A DNA stretch of 64,000 bases. It comes from Tachypleus tridentatus. Its lineage: Eukaryota; Arthropoda; Merostomata; Xiphosura; Limulidae. The stretch spans positions 6,138,001 through 6,202,000 of the forward strand of contig NC_134825.1 in assembly GCF_004210375.1 (NCBI RefSeq), written 5' to 3'. Under the pieces are notes generated by a model. It was not told the DNA's origin, did no database searches, and saw only the letters and a list, made by a program, of their open reading frames with translations. Positions 48,088-62,400 of the stretch are shown here, piece after piece; position 1 is the stretch's first letter; each line of letters begins with the position of its first letter. The translations under genes were made by a program, and so were the position numbers.

Positions 48088-48396
48088 GGTTATGAAGCTT
48101 CTTACGAAGCTCAACTGGAGAAGACATGGGAAGATAGAATGGAGACCTTCAAGAATCGAGGAAAACCGAAACTACCAAGATGGGATCCAGCAACTCCAAA
48201 GAACAAAGAAGTTCCAGGTCGGAGACATGAAGATGAAGAAGAAGAAGTGGATATTACAGCACCTACTGTGTTGGAGCCAAAACATGAAGAACCTGGTGAG
48301 GCCGAAGAAGAAAAAGTAGAAGAAGAGGAAGATGAGGAAGAGGAAGAAGATGAGGAAGAGGAAGAAGAGGAGGAAGAGGAAGAGGAAGAAGAATAA
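48088..48396 (+). CDS. Troponin T, last coding exon with glutamate-rich C-terminal tail
   Basis: Opens in phase 0 after ATTTCAAG. The 102 codons start GYEASYEAQLEKTWEDRMET and continue FKNRGKPKLPRWDPATPKNK, where arthropod troponin T has a W-rich, K-L-P-[RK]-W segment. From about 48229 the sequence becomes acidic and ends in a run of more than 30 residues that are nearly all Glu with scattered Asp, then TAA at 48394-48396. Poly-Glu C-terminal tails are a known feature of arthropod troponin T, proposed to bind calcium; vertebrate troponin T lacks them. The tail is built from mixed GAA/GAG codons. Confidence 0.95.
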   Translation, partial: GYEASYEAQLEKTWEDRMETFKNRGKPKLPRWDPATPKNKEVPGRRHEDEEEEVDITAPTVLEPKHEEPGEAEEEKVEEEEDEEEEEDEEEEEEEEEEEEEE

Positions 48397-49180
48397 TTAC
48401 AACGTTTGGTGAGTTTTATTAACTGTAAGTTATATACAGCACGAAAATGATGTTCTGAAGGAACACATAGCTCAAGACAAGAGAATAAAATATAAGCATT
48501 ATGCAGCCACTAAATGTCCTCTTTCTCTTAAACGTTGTGTATGGATTTTGACAACATTGTCTGCTTGTATCTCTTGGAAGTTATTCGTTTGTTTTACTCT
48601 ATTATATTAATTAATTAATTATTTTTATTTTGTAGGTTTTCCACATTTTCCAGTAGTTCAAGTTGAAATAGGCTGGAACCAGTCTAGTAGCTATTTTATG
48701 TATTCATCTCTTCGTGCTTGTTTTCGGCCATCCTATCCAACTCAGCGCTTGGTTTTGGACATGTGGATCTAGAGCAAAATAGCAAGAAATTCTTCCATTA
48801 GAATAGTTTTTGAGTTTCGTATTTTTAACAACCCATTCTTAGTTCCAATAATATAAATTCCGCTGTTATTTGAGTTGTGACCTCTTTAGAATTCGGAACG
48901 GACAATTGTTATCTTTTCAAAGGATTTGTTTGTTTTTTAAGATGAAAATGTATAGTTTATTTTGAGAAAGTCTTCTTTCTTGTTACACAAAATATCTTCA
49001 GTATTTCTTGAAGATAAACTTTCCACTCAGTTATTCAACTTCTGCGTGAAAGTCTAGAACGAAAAACAACGTTGCACAGTTTTGTGAATGTCCTTATAAG
49101 AATAAACACCAAATATTTACCATTGTGTTTATTGTCTGTTATTGTATATTTACCATTGTGTTTATTGTCTGTTATTGTAG
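48397..49180 (+). other. Probable 3' UTR of troponin T, with a possible intron
   Basis: A good donor (TTTG/GTGAGT, intron start 48409) lies 12 nt after the stop, and a good acceptor (TTTATTTTGTAG, intron end 48635) follows, so a 227-nt 3' UTR intron is plausible. AATAAA at 49101-49106, followed by GT-rich CATTGTGTTTATTGTCTGTT (present twice as a ~27-bp tandem duplication, 49119-49180), is the best polyadenylation candidate. An earlier AATAAA at 48484 would fall inside the possible intron. Confidence 0.45.
49101..49106 (+). terminator. Candidate polyadenylation signal
   Basis: AATAAA followed within 15-60 bp by a GT-rich downstream element. It is the first such combination after the troponin T stop outside the possible 3' UTR intron. 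Confidence 0.4.
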
Positions 49181-50466
49181 CTTATACGCCACAAAAAATA
49201 ATAACATTCGTTGTTTTTTTGAGAGACATATTAGATACAGTTCTTGGATCAGGCTCTGGTTCTTTCCATGGACTTGGTACCTTGAAAATCACGAGTCTGT
49301 TAACGTCTCAATAATCTTATATTTACATTCGCTAAGTCTGGAGTGTTGACAAATGAGGACAAACAGAAGATTGCCGAAACGTCTTCGATTTTACCAGTTT
49401 CAAGGAAGTAAATCCATAGAACACCATTAAGAGGTTTTTTAGGGTAAATGAATCTCATACTGATACAAACTATTGACAGAGACATTGGGATCTTAAAGAT
49501 TTCACATAGTACATTTCGAAGAAGGTTTGAATCTACTATTTCACTTAATATTGTTTTTGTTTCTTCTCATGTGTATCTTTGTCATTCACTATCAGCGAGT
49601 AAAAACAGTTAAACAATATTCCCAATCGGACACGTGTCGAAAACGTTATATTGGGTTGTACAACAAATAGAAGAATTAGAAACTACCAGTTGAATTCCTC
49701 CCATAGAATAGTTAAGAAATTAGAATTAGAATTAGTTATGTAATTCCTGGGAAAGATAAGAAAAAATGAGAAGCTACTAATTTAAATAAAAAAAATGATT
49801 TAATTCTAGTTATTACATATTGTGATTTATGTTGCAAGCCTCCAATTTATTACGTTTGTAATAGGATTTAAAATAGCCAGAACCTCAGTGAAATTGTTTT
49901 GGATTTGGATTTAGAAATTAAGTAAATGTCGATGCGTAACAAATTTGTTATAAACAGTTTTCTTTCTTAACACAAATATATTTTAATATAGAAACAATAA
50001 TGCAATTTATAATAACGGTAATTAGCAATAGTTAATACAAATGATAATTATATACAAAAGGTTTAGAAACTTACAAGCAATGATTAGACTTTTATCTGAT
50101 TTGGAACTTCCTTGATATCCTATCGAAGATTCACGATGAGTTAATGGATTACGAGTTGATATCTGTATAATTCATTTGATGAGGAGCTAGCTAGCTCTTC
50201 GTTGATCACATTTTAGTTTTTCGCAGCTGAAGCTGTGTAATGTCTTCGTAAAAAATACCAACGTCCGACGTTAACGCATTGAAGTTAAACGATTTGTAAT
50301 GTTCAAAATCTGTAAACATTCCTGGTAAAAAATCTGAAGTTTCTGATTGATAAGCATAAATCACAGTTATAGTTTCCGAGGTTTATAGTATACCACATGT
50401 AGTAAACCAACAATATATTAATATATTTTTACGTGACTTGTTGGCTACGTTTTACAAGTGTTTTAC
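49181..50466. other. Intergenic sequence, no feature seen
   Basis: AT-rich. No exon or repeat was recognised before the large satellite array. Confidence 0.45.
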
Positions 50467-53400
50467 AATTCCTATCAAACAACTAAGAGGGAAGAAATGG
50501 GGGTTCTTATTTAATACCTATGAAACAACTAACAGAGAAGAAATGGGGTTCTTATTTAATTCCTATTTCAACAACTAACAGAGAAGAAATGGGGGTTCTT
50601 ATTTAATTCCTATCAAACAACTAAGAGGGAAGAAATGGGGGTTCTTATTTAATTCCTATGAAACAACTAAGAGAGAAGAAATGGGGGTTCTTATTTAATT
50701 CCTATGAAACAACTAAGAGAGAAGAAATGGGTGTTCTTATTTAATTCCTATTTCAACAACTAACAGAGAAGAAAGGGGGTTCTTATTTAATTCCTATGAA
50801 ACAACTAAGAGGGAAAAAATGGGGGTTCTTATTTAATACCTATGAAACAACTAACAGAGAAGAAATGGGGGTTCTTATTTAATTCCTATGAAACAACTAA
50901 GAGAGAAGAAATGGGGTTCTTATTTAATTCCTATTTCAACAACTAACAGAGAAGAAATGGGGTTCTTATTTAATTCCTATCAAACAACTAAGAGGGAAGA
51001 AATGGGGGTTCTTATTTAATTCCTATGAAACAACTAACAGAGAAGAAATGGGGTTCTTATTTAATTCCTATGAAACAACTAAGAGAGAAGAAATGGGGTT
51101 CTTATTTAATTCCTATTTCAACAACTAAGAGAGAAGAAATGGGGTTCTTATTTAATTCCTATGAAACAACTAAGAGAAAGAAATGGGGTTCTTATTTAAT
51201 TCCTATGAAACAACTAAGAGAGAAGAAATGGGGTTCTTATTTAATTCCTATGAAACAACTAAGAGAGAAGAAATGGGGTTCTTATTTAATTCCTATTGAA
51301 ACAACTAAGAGAAAAGAAATGGGGTTCTTATTTAATTCCTATTTCAACAACTAAGAGAGAAGAAATGGGGGTTCTTATTTAATTCCTATTGAAACAACTA
51401 AGAGAGAAGAAATGGGGTTCTTATTTAATTCCTATGAAACAACTAAGAGAGAAGAAATGGGGTTCTTATTTAATTCCTATTTGAAACAACTAAGAGAGAA
51501 GAAATGGGGGTTCTTATTTAATTCCTATGAAACAACTAAGAGAGAAGAAATGGGGGTTCTTATTTAATTCCTATGAAACAACTAAGAGAGAAGAAATGGG
51601 GTTCTTATTTAATTCCTATTGAAACAACTAAGAGAGAAGAAATGGGGTTCTTATTTAATTCCTATGAAACAACTAAGAGAGAAGAAATGGGGTTCTTATT
51701 TAATTCCTATGAAACAACTAAGAGAGAAGAAATGGGGTTCTTATTTAATTCCTATTGAAACAACTAAGAGAGAAGAAATGGGGTTCTTATTTAATTCCTA
51801 TGAAACAACTAAGAGAGAAGAAATGGAGGTTCTTATTTAATTCCTATGAAACAACTAAGAGAGAAGAAATGGGGTTCTTATTTAATTCCTATTTCAACAA
51901 CTAAGAGAGAAGAAATGGGGTTCTTATTTAATTCCTATGAAACAACTAAGAGAGAAGAAATGGGGTTCTTATTTAATTCCTATGAAACAACTAAGAGAGA
52001 AGAAATGGGGTTCTTATTTAATTCCTATTGAAACAACTAAGAGAGAAGAAATGGGGTTCTTATTTAATTCCTATGAAACAACTAAGAGAAAAGAAATGGG
52101 GTTCTTATTTAATTCCTATGAAACAACTAAGAGAGAAGAAATGGGGTTCTTATTTAATTCCTATGAAACAACTAAGAGAGAAGAAATGGGGTTCTTATTT
52201 AATTCCTATGAAACAACTAAGAGAGAAGAAATGGGGTTCTTATTTAATTCCTATTTCAACAACTAAGAGAGAAGAAATGGGGTTCTTATTTAATTCCTAT
52301 GAAACAACTAAGAGAGAAGAAATGGGGGTTCTTATTTAATTCCTATGAAACAACTAAGAGAGAAGAAATGGGGTTCTTATTTAATTCCTATGAAACAACT
52401 AAGAGAGAAGAAATGGGGTTCTTATTTAATTCCTATTTCAACAACTAAGAGAGAAGAAAGGGGGTTCTTATTTAATTCCTATGAAACAACTAAGAGAGAA
52501 GAAATGGGGTTCTTATTTAATTCCTATGAAACAACTAAGAGAGAAGAAATGGGGTTCTTATTTAATTCCTATGAAACAACTAAGAGAGAAGAAATGGGGT
52601 TCTTATTTAATTCCTATTGAAACAACTAAGAGAGAAGAAATGGGGTTCTTATTTAATTCCTATGAAACAACTAAGAGAGAAGAAATGGGGTTCTTATTTA
52701 ATTCCTATGAAACAACTAAGAGAGAAGAAATGGGGTTCTTATTTAATTCCTATTTCAACAACTAAGAGAGAAGAAATGGGGTTCTTATTTAATTCCTATG
52801 AAACAACTAAGAGAAGAAATGGGGTTCTTATTTAATTCCTATGAAACAACTAAGAGAGAAGAAATGGGGTTCTTATTTAATTCCTATGAAACAACTAAGA
52901 GAGAAGAAATGGGGTTCTTATTTAATTCCTATTTCAACAACTAAGAGAGAAAAATGGGGTTCTTATTTAATTCCTATGAAACAACTAAGAGAGAAGAAAT
53001 GGGGTTCTTATTTAATTCCTATGAAACAACTAAGAGTTCTTATTTAATTCCTATGAAACAACTAAGAGAGAAGAAATGGGGTTCTTATTTAATTCCTATG
53101 AAACAACTAAGAGAGAAGAAATGGGGTTCTTATTTAATTCCTATTTCAACAACTAAGAGAGAAGAAATGGGGTTCTTATTTAATTCCTATGAAACAACTA
53201 AGAGAGAGAAATGGGGTTCTTATTTAATTCCTATGAAACAACTAAGAGAGAAGAAATGGGGTTCTTATTTAATTCCTATGAAACAACTAAGAGAGAAGAA
53301 ATGGGAGTTCTTATTTAATTCCTATGAAACAACTAAGAGAGAAGAAATGGGGTTCTTATTTAATTCCTATGAAACAACTAAGAGAAAAGAAATGGGGTTC

Positions 53401-56400
53401 TTATTTAATTCCTATGAAACAACTAAGAGAGAAGAAATGGGGTTCTTATTTAATTCCTATTTCAACAACTAAGAGAGAAGAAATGGGGTTCTTATTTAAT
53501 TCCTATGAAACAACTAAGAGAGAAGAAATGGGGGTTCTTATTTAATTCCTATTTGAAACAACTAAGAGAGAAGAAATGGGGTTCTTATTTAATTCCTATG
53601 AAACAACTAAGAGAGAAGAAATGGGGTTCTTATTTAATTCCTATGAAACAACTAAGAGAGAAGAAATGGGGTTCTTATTTAATTCCTATGAAACAACTAA
53701 GAGAGAAGAAATGGGGTTCTTATTTAATTCCTATGAAACAACTAAGAGAGAAGAAATGGGGTTCTTATTTAATTCCTATGAAACAACTAAGAGAGAAGAA
53801 ATGGGGTTCTTATTTAATTCCTATGAAACAACTAAGAGAGAAGAAATGGGGTTCTTATTTAATTCCTATGAAACAACTAAGAGAGAAGAAATGGGGTTCT
53901 TATTTAATTCCTATGAAACAACTAAGAGAGAAGAAATGGGGTTCTTATTTAATTCCTATGAAACAACTAAGAGAGAAGAAATGGGGTTCTTATTTAATTC
54001 CTATGAAACAACTAAGAGAGAAGAAATGGGGTTCTTATTTAATTCCTATGAAACAACTAAGAGAGAAGAAATGGGGTTCTTATTTAATTCCTATGAAACA
54101 ACTAAGAGAGAAGAAATGGGGTTCTTATTTAATTCCTATGAAACAACTAAGAGAGAAGAAATGGGGTTCTTATTTAATTCCTATGAAACAACTAAGAGAG
54201 AAGAAATGGGGTTCTTATTTAATTCCTATGAAACAACTAAGAGAGAAGAAATGGGGTTCTTATTTAATTCCTATGAAACAACTAAGAGAGAAGAAATGGG
54301 GTTCTTATTTAATTCCTATGAAACAACTAAGAGAGAAGAAATGGGGTTCTTATTTAATTCCTATGAAACAACTAAGAGAGAAGAAATGGGGTTCTTATTT
54401 AATTCCTATGAAACAACTAAGTTCTTATTTAATTCCTATGAAAGAGAAGAAATGGGGTTCTTATTTAATTCCTATGAAACAACTAAGAGAGAAGAAATGG
54501 GGTTCTTATTTAATTCCTATGAAACAACTAAGAGAGAAGAAATGGGGTTCTTATTTAATTCCTACTAAGAGAGAAGAAACAACTGAAAGAGAAGAAATGG
54601 GGTTCTTATTTAATTCCTATGAAACAACTAAGAGAGAAGAAATGGGGTTCTTATTTAATTCCTATGAAACAACTAGAGAGAAGAAATGGGGTTCTTATTT
54701 AATTCCTATGAAACAACTAAGAGAGAAGAAATGGGGTTCTTATTTAATTCCTATGAAACAACTAAGAGAGAAGAAATGGGGTTCTTATTTAATTCCTATG
54801 AAACAACTAAGAGAGAAGAAATGGGGTTCTTATTTAATTCCTATGAAACAACTAAGAGAGAAGAAATGGGGTTCTTATTTAATTCCTATGAAACAACTAA
54901 GAGAGAAGAAATGGGGTTCTTATTTAATTCCTATTTCAACAACTAAGAGAGAAGAAATGGGGTTCTTATTTAATTCCTATGAAACAACTAAGAGAGAAGA
55001 AATGGGGTTCTTATTTAATTCCTATGAAACAACTAAGAGAGAAGAAATGGGGTTCTTATTTAATTCCTATGAAACAACTAAGAGAGAAGAAATGGGGTTC
55101 TTATTTAATTCCTATTTCAACAACTAAGAGAGAAGAAATGGGGTTCTTATTTAATTCCTATCTTAAACAACTAAGAGAGAAGAAATGGGGTTCTTATTTA
55201 ATTCCTATGAAACAACTAAGAGAGAAGAAATGGGGTTCTTATTTAATTCCTATGAAACAACTAAGAGAGAAGAAATGGGGTTCTTATTTAATTCCTATGA
55301 AACAACTAAGAGAGAAGAAATGGGGTTCTTATTTAATTCCTATGAAACAACTAAGAGAGAAGAAATGGGGTTCTTATTTAATTCCTATGAAACAACTAAG
55401 AGAGAAGAAATGGGGTTCTTATTTAATTCCTATGAAACAACTAAGAGAGAAGAAATGGGGTTCTTATTTAATTCCTATGAAACAACTAAGAGAGAAGAAA
55501 TGGGGTTCTTATTTAATTCCTATGAAACAACTAAGAGAGAAGAAATGGGGTTCTTATTTAATTCCTATGAAACAACTAAGAGAGAAGAAATGGGGTTCTT
55601 ATTTAATTCCTATGAAACAACTAAGAGAGAAGAAATGGGGTTCTTATTTAATTCCTATGAAACAACTAAGAGAGAAGAAATGGGGTTCTTATTTAATTCC
55701 TATGAAACAACTAAGAGAGAAGAAATGGGGTTCTTATTTAATTCCTATGAAACAACTAAGAGAGAAGAAATGGGGTTCTTATTTAATTCCTATGAAACAA
55801 CTAAGAGAGAAGAAATGGGGTTCTTATTTAATTCCTATGAAACAACTAAGAGAGAAGAAATGGGGTTCTTATTTAATTCCTATGAAACAACTAAGACAGA
55901 AGAAATGGGGTTCTTATTTAATTCCTATGAAACAACTAAGAGAGAAGAAATGGGGTTCTTATTTAATTCCTATTTCAACAACTAAGAGAAAAGAAATGGG
56001 GGTTCTTATTTAATTCCTATGAAACAACTAAGAGAAAAGAAATGGGGTTCTTATTTAATTCCTATGAAACAACTAAGAGAGAAGAAATGGGGTTCTTATT
56101 TAATTCCTATTTCAACAACTAAGAGAGAAGAAATGGGGTTCTTATTTAATTCCTATGAAACAACTAAGAGAGAAGAAATGGGGTTCTTATTTAATTCCTA
56201 TGAAACAACTAAGAGAGAAGAAATGGGGGTTCTTATTTAATTCCTATGAAACAACTAAGAGAGAAGAAATGGGGTTCTTATTTAATTCCTATGAAACAAC
56301 TAAGAGAGAAGAAATGGGGTTCTTATTTAATTCCTATGAAACAACTAAGAGAGAAGAAATGGGGTTCTTATTTAATTCCTATGAAACAACTAAGAGAGAA

Positions 56401-59400
56401 GAAATGGGGTTCTTATTTAATTGAAACAACTAAGAGAGAAGAAATGGGGTTCTTATTTAATTGAAACAACTAAGAGAGAAGAAATGGGGTTCTTATTTAA
56501 TTCCTATGAAACAACTAAGAGAGAAGAAATGGGGTTCTTATTTAATTCCTATGAAACAACTAAGAGAGAAGAAATGGGGTTCTTATTTAATTCCTATTTC
56601 AACAACTAAGAGAGAAGAAATGGGGTTCTTATTTAATTCCTATTGAAACAACTAAGAGAGAAGAAATGGGGTTCTTATTTAATTCCTATGAAACAACTAA
56701 GAGAGAAGAAATGGGGTTCTTATTTAATTCCTATGAAACAACTAAGAGAGAAGAAATGGGGTTCTTATTTAATTCCTATGAAACAACTAAGAGAGAAGAA
56801 ATGGGGTTCTTATTTAATTCCTATGAAACAACTAAGAGAGAAGAAATGGGGTTCTTATTTAATTCCTATGAAACAACTAAGAGAGAAGAAATGGGGTTCT
56901 TATTTAATTCCTATGAAACAACTAAGAGAGAAGAAATGGGGTTCTTATTTAATTCCTATGAAACAACTAAGAGAGAAGAAATGGGGTTCTTATTTAATTC
57001 CTATGAAACAACTAAGAGAGAAGAAATGGGGTTCTTATTTAATTCCTATGAAACAACTAAGAGAGAAGAAATGGGGTTCTTATTTAATTCCTATTCAACA
57101 ACTAAGAGAGAAGAAATGGGGTTCTTATTTAATTCCTATGAAACAACTAAGAGAGAAGAAATGGGGTTCTTATTTAATTCCTATGAAACAACTAAGAGAG
57201 AAGAAATGGGGTTCTTATTTAATTCCTATGAAACAACTAAGAGAGAAGAAATGGGGTTCTTATTTAATTCCTATGAAACAACTAAGAGAGAAGAAATGGG
57301 GTTCTTATTTAATTCCTATGAAACAACTAAGAGAGAAGAAATGGGGTTCTTATTTAATTCCTATGAAACAACTAAGAGAGAAGAAATGGGGTTCTTATTT
57401 AATTCCTATTTCAACAACTAAGAGAGAAGAAATGGGGGTTCTTATTTAATTCCTATGAAACAACTAAGAGAGAAGAAATGGGGTTCTTATTTAATTCCTA
57501 TTTCAACAACTAAGAGAGAAGAAATGGGGTTCTTATTTAATTCCTATGAAACAACTAAGAGAGAAGAAATGGGGTTCTTATTTAATTCCTATGAAACAAC
57601 TAAAGAGAGAAGAAATGGGGTTCTTATTTAATTCCTATGAAACAACTAAGAGAGAAGAAATGGGGTTCTTATTTAATTCCTATGAAACAACTAAGAGAGA
57701 AGAAATGGGGTTCTTATTTAATTCCTATGAAACAACTAAGAGAGAAGAAATGGGGTTCTTATTTAATTCCTATGAAACAACTAAGAGAGAAGAAATGGGG
57801 TTCTTATTTAATTCCTATGAAACAACTAAGAGAGAAGAAATGGGGTTCTTATTTAATTCCTATTGAAACAACTAAGAGAGAAGAAATGGGGTTCTTATTT
57901 AATTCCTATGAAACAACTAAGAGAGAAGAAATGGGGGTTCTTATTTAATTCCTATGAAACAACTAAGAGAGAAGAAATGGGGTTCTTATTTAATTCCTAT
58001 TTCAACAACTAAGAGAGAAGAAATGGGGTTCTTATTTAATTCCTATGAAACAACTAAGAGAGAAGAAATGGGGTTCTTATTTAATTCCTATGAAACAACT
58101 AAGAGAGAAGAAATGGGGTTCTTATTTAATTCCTATGAAACAACTAAGAGAGAAGAAATGGGGTTCTTATTTAATTCCTATGAAACAACTAAGAGAGAAG
58201 AAATGGGGTTCTTATTTAATTCCTATGAAACAACTAAGAGAGAAGAAATGGGGTTCTTATTTAATTCCTATGAAACAACTAAGAGAGAAGAAATGGGGTT
58301 CTTATTTAATTCCTATGAAACAACTAAGAGAGAAGAAATGGAGGTTCTTATTTAATTCCTATGAAACAACTAAGAGAGAAGAAATGGGGTTCTTATTTAA
58401 TTCCTATTTCAACAACTAAGACAGAAGAAATGGGGTTCTTATTTAATTCCTATGAAACAACTAAGAGAGAAGAAATGGGAGTTTTTATTTAATTCCTATG
58501 AAACAACTAAGAGAGAAGAAATGGGTGTTTTTATTTAATTCCTAAGAAACAACTATGAGAGAAGAAATGGGTGTTCTTATTTAATTCCTATTTCAACAAC
58601 TAAGAGAGAAGAAATGGGGTTCATATTTAATTCCTATGAAACAACTAAGAGAAAAGAAATGGGGTTCTTATTTAATTCCTATGAAACAGCTAAGAGAGAG
58701 AAGAAATGGGGTTCTTATTTAATTCCTATGAAACAACTAAGAGAGAAGAAATGGGGTTCTTATTTAATTCCTATGAAACAACTAAGAGAGAAGAAATGGG
58801 GTTCTTATTTAATTCCTATGAAACAACTAAGAGAGAAGAAATGGGGTTCTTATTTAATTCCTATGAAACAACTAAGAGAGAAGAAATGGGGTTCTTATTT
58901 AATTCCTATGAAACAACTAAGAGAGAAGAAATGGAGGTTCTTATTTAATTCCTATGAAACAACTAAGAGAGAAGAAATGGGGTTCTTATTTAATTCCTAT
59001 TTCAACAACTAAGAGAGAAGAAATGGGGTTCTTATTTAATTCCTATGAAACAACTAAGAGAGAAGAAATGGGGTTCTTATTTAATTCCTATGAAACAACT
59101 AAGAGAGAAGAAATGGGGTTCTTATTTAATTCCTATGAAACAACTAAGAGAGAAGAAATGGGGTTCTTATTTAATTCCTATGAAACAACTAAGAGAGAAG
59201 AAATGGGGTTCTTATTTAATTCCTATGAAACAACTAAGAGAGAAGAAATGGGGTTCTTATTTAATTCCTATGAAACAACTAAGAGATGGGGTTCTTATTT
59301 AAAGAAATGGGGTTCTTATTTAATTCCTATGAAACAACTAAGAGAGAAGAAATGGGGTTCTTATTTAATTCCTATGAAACAACTAAGAGAGAAGAAATGG

Positions 59401-62400
59401 GGTTCTTATTTAATTCCTATGAAACAACTAAGAGAGAAGAAATGGGGTTCTTATTTAATTCCTATTTGAAACAACTAAGAGAGAAGAAATGGGGTTCTTA
59501 TTTAATTCCTATGAAACAACTAAGAGAGAAGAAATGGGGTTCTTATTTAATTCCTATGAAACAACTAAGAGAGAAGAAATGGGGTTCTTATTTAATTCCT
59601 ATGAAACAACTAAGAGAGAAGAAATGGGGTTCTTATTTAATTCCTATTTCAACAACTAAGAGAGAAGAAATGGGGTTCTTATTTAATTCCTATGAAACAA
59701 CTAAGAGAGAAGAAATGGGGTTCTTATTTAATTCCTATGAAACAACTAAGAGAGAAGAAATGGGGTTCTTATTTAATTCCTATGAAACAACTAAGAGAGA
59801 AGAAATGGGGTTCTTATTTAATTCCTATTGAAACAACTAAGAGAGAAGAAATGGGGTTCTTATTTAATTCCTATGAAACAACTAAGAGAGAAGAAATGGG
59901 GTTCTTATTTAATTCCTATGAAACAACTAAGAGAGAAGAAATGGGGTTCTTATTTAATTCCTATTTCAACAACTAAGAGAGAAGAAATGGGGTTCTTATT
60001 TAATTCCTATGAAACAACTAAGAGAGAAGAAATGGGGTTCTTATTTAATTCCTATGAAACAACTAAGAGAGAAGAAATGGGGTTCTTATTTAATTCCTAT
60101 GAAACAACTAAGAGAGTTCTTATTTAAAGAAATGGGGTTCTTATTTAATTCCTATTTCAACAACTAAGAGAGAAGAAATGGGGTTCTTATTTAATTCCTA
60201 TGAAACAACTAAGAGAGAAGAAATGGGGTTCTTATTTAATTCCTATGAAACAACTAAGAGAGAAGAAATGGGGTTCTTATTTAATTCCTATGAAACAACT
60301 AAGAGAGAAGAAATGGGGTTCTTATTTAATTCCTATGAAACAACTAAGAGAGAAGAAATGGGGTTCTTATTTAATTCCTATGAAACAACTAAGAGAGAAG
60401 AAATGGGGTTCTTATTTAATTCCTATGAAACAACTAAGAGAGAAGAAATGGGGTTCTTATTTAATTCCTATGAAACAACTAAGAGAGAAGAAATGGGGTT
60501 CTTATTTAATTCCTATGAAACAACTAAGAGAGAAGAAATGGGGAAGAAATGGGGTTCTTATTTAATTCCTATGAAACAACTAAGAGAGAAGAAATGGGGT
60601 TCTTATTTAATTCCTATGAAACAACTAAGAGAGAAGAAATGGGGTTCTTATTTAATTCCTATGAAACAACTAAGAGAGAAGAAATGGGGTTCTTATTTAA
60701 TTCCTATGAAACAACTAAGAGAGAAGAAATGGGGTTCTTATTTAATTCCTATGAAACAACTAAGAGAGAAGAAATGGGGTTCTTATTTAATTCCTATGAA
60801 ACAACTAAGAGAGAAGAAATGGGGTTCTTATTTAATTCCTATGAAACAACTAAGAGAGAAGAAATGGGGTTCTTATTTAATTCCTATGAAACAACTAAGA
60901 GAGAAGAAATGGGGTTCTTATTTAATTCCTATGAAACAACTAAGAGAGAAGAAATGGGGTTCTTATTTAATTCCTATGAAACAACTAAGAGAGAAGAAAT
61001 GGGGTTCTTATTTAATTCCTATGAAACAACTAAGAGAGAAGAAATGGGGTTCTTATTTAATTCCTATGAAACAACTAAGAGAGAAGAAATGGGGTTCTTA
61101 TTTAATTCCTATTTCAACAACTAAGAGAGAAGAAATGGGGTTCTTATTTAATTCCTATGAAACAACTAAGAGAGAAGAAATGGGGTTCTTATTTAATTCC
61201 TATGAAACAACTAAGAGAGAAGAAATGGGGTTCTTATTTAATTCCTATGAAACAAATGGGGTTCTTATTTAATTCCTATGAAACAACTAAGAGAGAAGAA
61301 ATGGGGTTCTTATTTAATTCCTATGAAACAACTAAGAGAGAAGAAATGGGGTTCTTATTTAATTCCTATGAAACAACTAAGAGAGAAGAAATGGGGTTCT
61401 TATTTAATTCCTATGAAACAACTAAGAGAGAAGAAATGGGGTTCTTATTTAATTCCTATGAAACAACTAAGAGAGAAGAAATGGGGTTCTTATTTAATTC
61501 CTATTGAAACAACTAAGAGAGAAGAAATGGGGTTCTTATTTAATTCCTATGAAACAACTAAGAGAGAAGAAATGGGGTTCTTATTTAATTCCTATGAAAC
61601 AACTAAGAGAGAAGAAATGGGGTTCTTATTTAATTCCTATTTGAAACAACTAAGAGAGAAGAAATGGGGTTCTTATTTAATTCCTATGAAACAACTAAGA
61701 GAGAAGAAATGGGGTTCTTATTTAATTCCTATGAAACAACTAAGAGAGAAGAAATGGGGTTCTTATTTAATTCCTATTGAAACAACTAAGAGAGAAGAAA
61801 TGGGGTTCTTATTTAATTCCTATGAAACAACTAAGATGGGGTTCTTATTTAATTCCTATGAAACAACTAAGAAGAAATGGGGTTCTTATTTAATTCCCTT
61901 GAAACAACTAAGAGAGAAGAAATGGGGTTCTTATTTAATTCCTATTTCAACAACTAAAGAGAGAAGAAATGGGGTTCTTATTTAATTCCTATGAAACAAC
62001 TAAGAGAGAAGAAATGGGGTTCTTATTTAATTCCTATGAAACAACTAAGAGAGAAGAAATGGGGTTCTTATTTAATTCCTATTCAACAACTAAGAGAGAA
62101 GAAATGGGGTTCTTATTTAATTCCTATGAAACAACTAAGAGAGAAGAAATGGGGTTCTTATTTAATTCCTATTGAAACAACTAAGAGAGAAGAAATGGGG
62201 TTCTTATTTAAATTGAAACAACTAAGAGAGAAGAAATGAAACAACTAAGAGAGAAGAAATGGGGTTCTTATTTAATTCCTATGAAACAACTAAGAGAGAA
62301 GAAATGGGGTTCTTATTTAATTCCTATGAAACAACTAAGAGAGAAGAAATGGGGTTCTTATTTAATTCCTATGAAACAACTAAGAGAGAAGAAATGGGGT

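Larger units (their letters stand above)
38680..48396 (+). other. Troponin T gene, 3' half (five coding exons)
   Basis: Exons 38680-38901, 40544-40614, 41405-41426, 42657-42737 and 48088-48396 join in compatible phases (0, 2, 0, 0) into 234 codons and a stop. All introns are GT-AG. The product covers the C-terminal half of troponin T, which binds troponin I and troponin C and anchors the complex to tropomyosin on muscle thin filaments. The N-terminal tropomyosin-binding half (about 150-200 residues in arthropods) is not visible anywhere in the window, so the gene is incomplete here. Introns hold SINEs at 40.7, 44.3, 45.4, 45.75 and 46.9 kb and a 13-C run at 41310-41322. Confidence 0.93.

Noticed and set aside
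53505-56013. Open frames of 540 and 344 codons (MKQLREKKWGSYLIP repeats)
   Set aside because: They arise from the 45-bp satellite; two frames are open at once, copies with 46-bp units break them at random, and there is no promoter, splice site or non-repeat coding flank.
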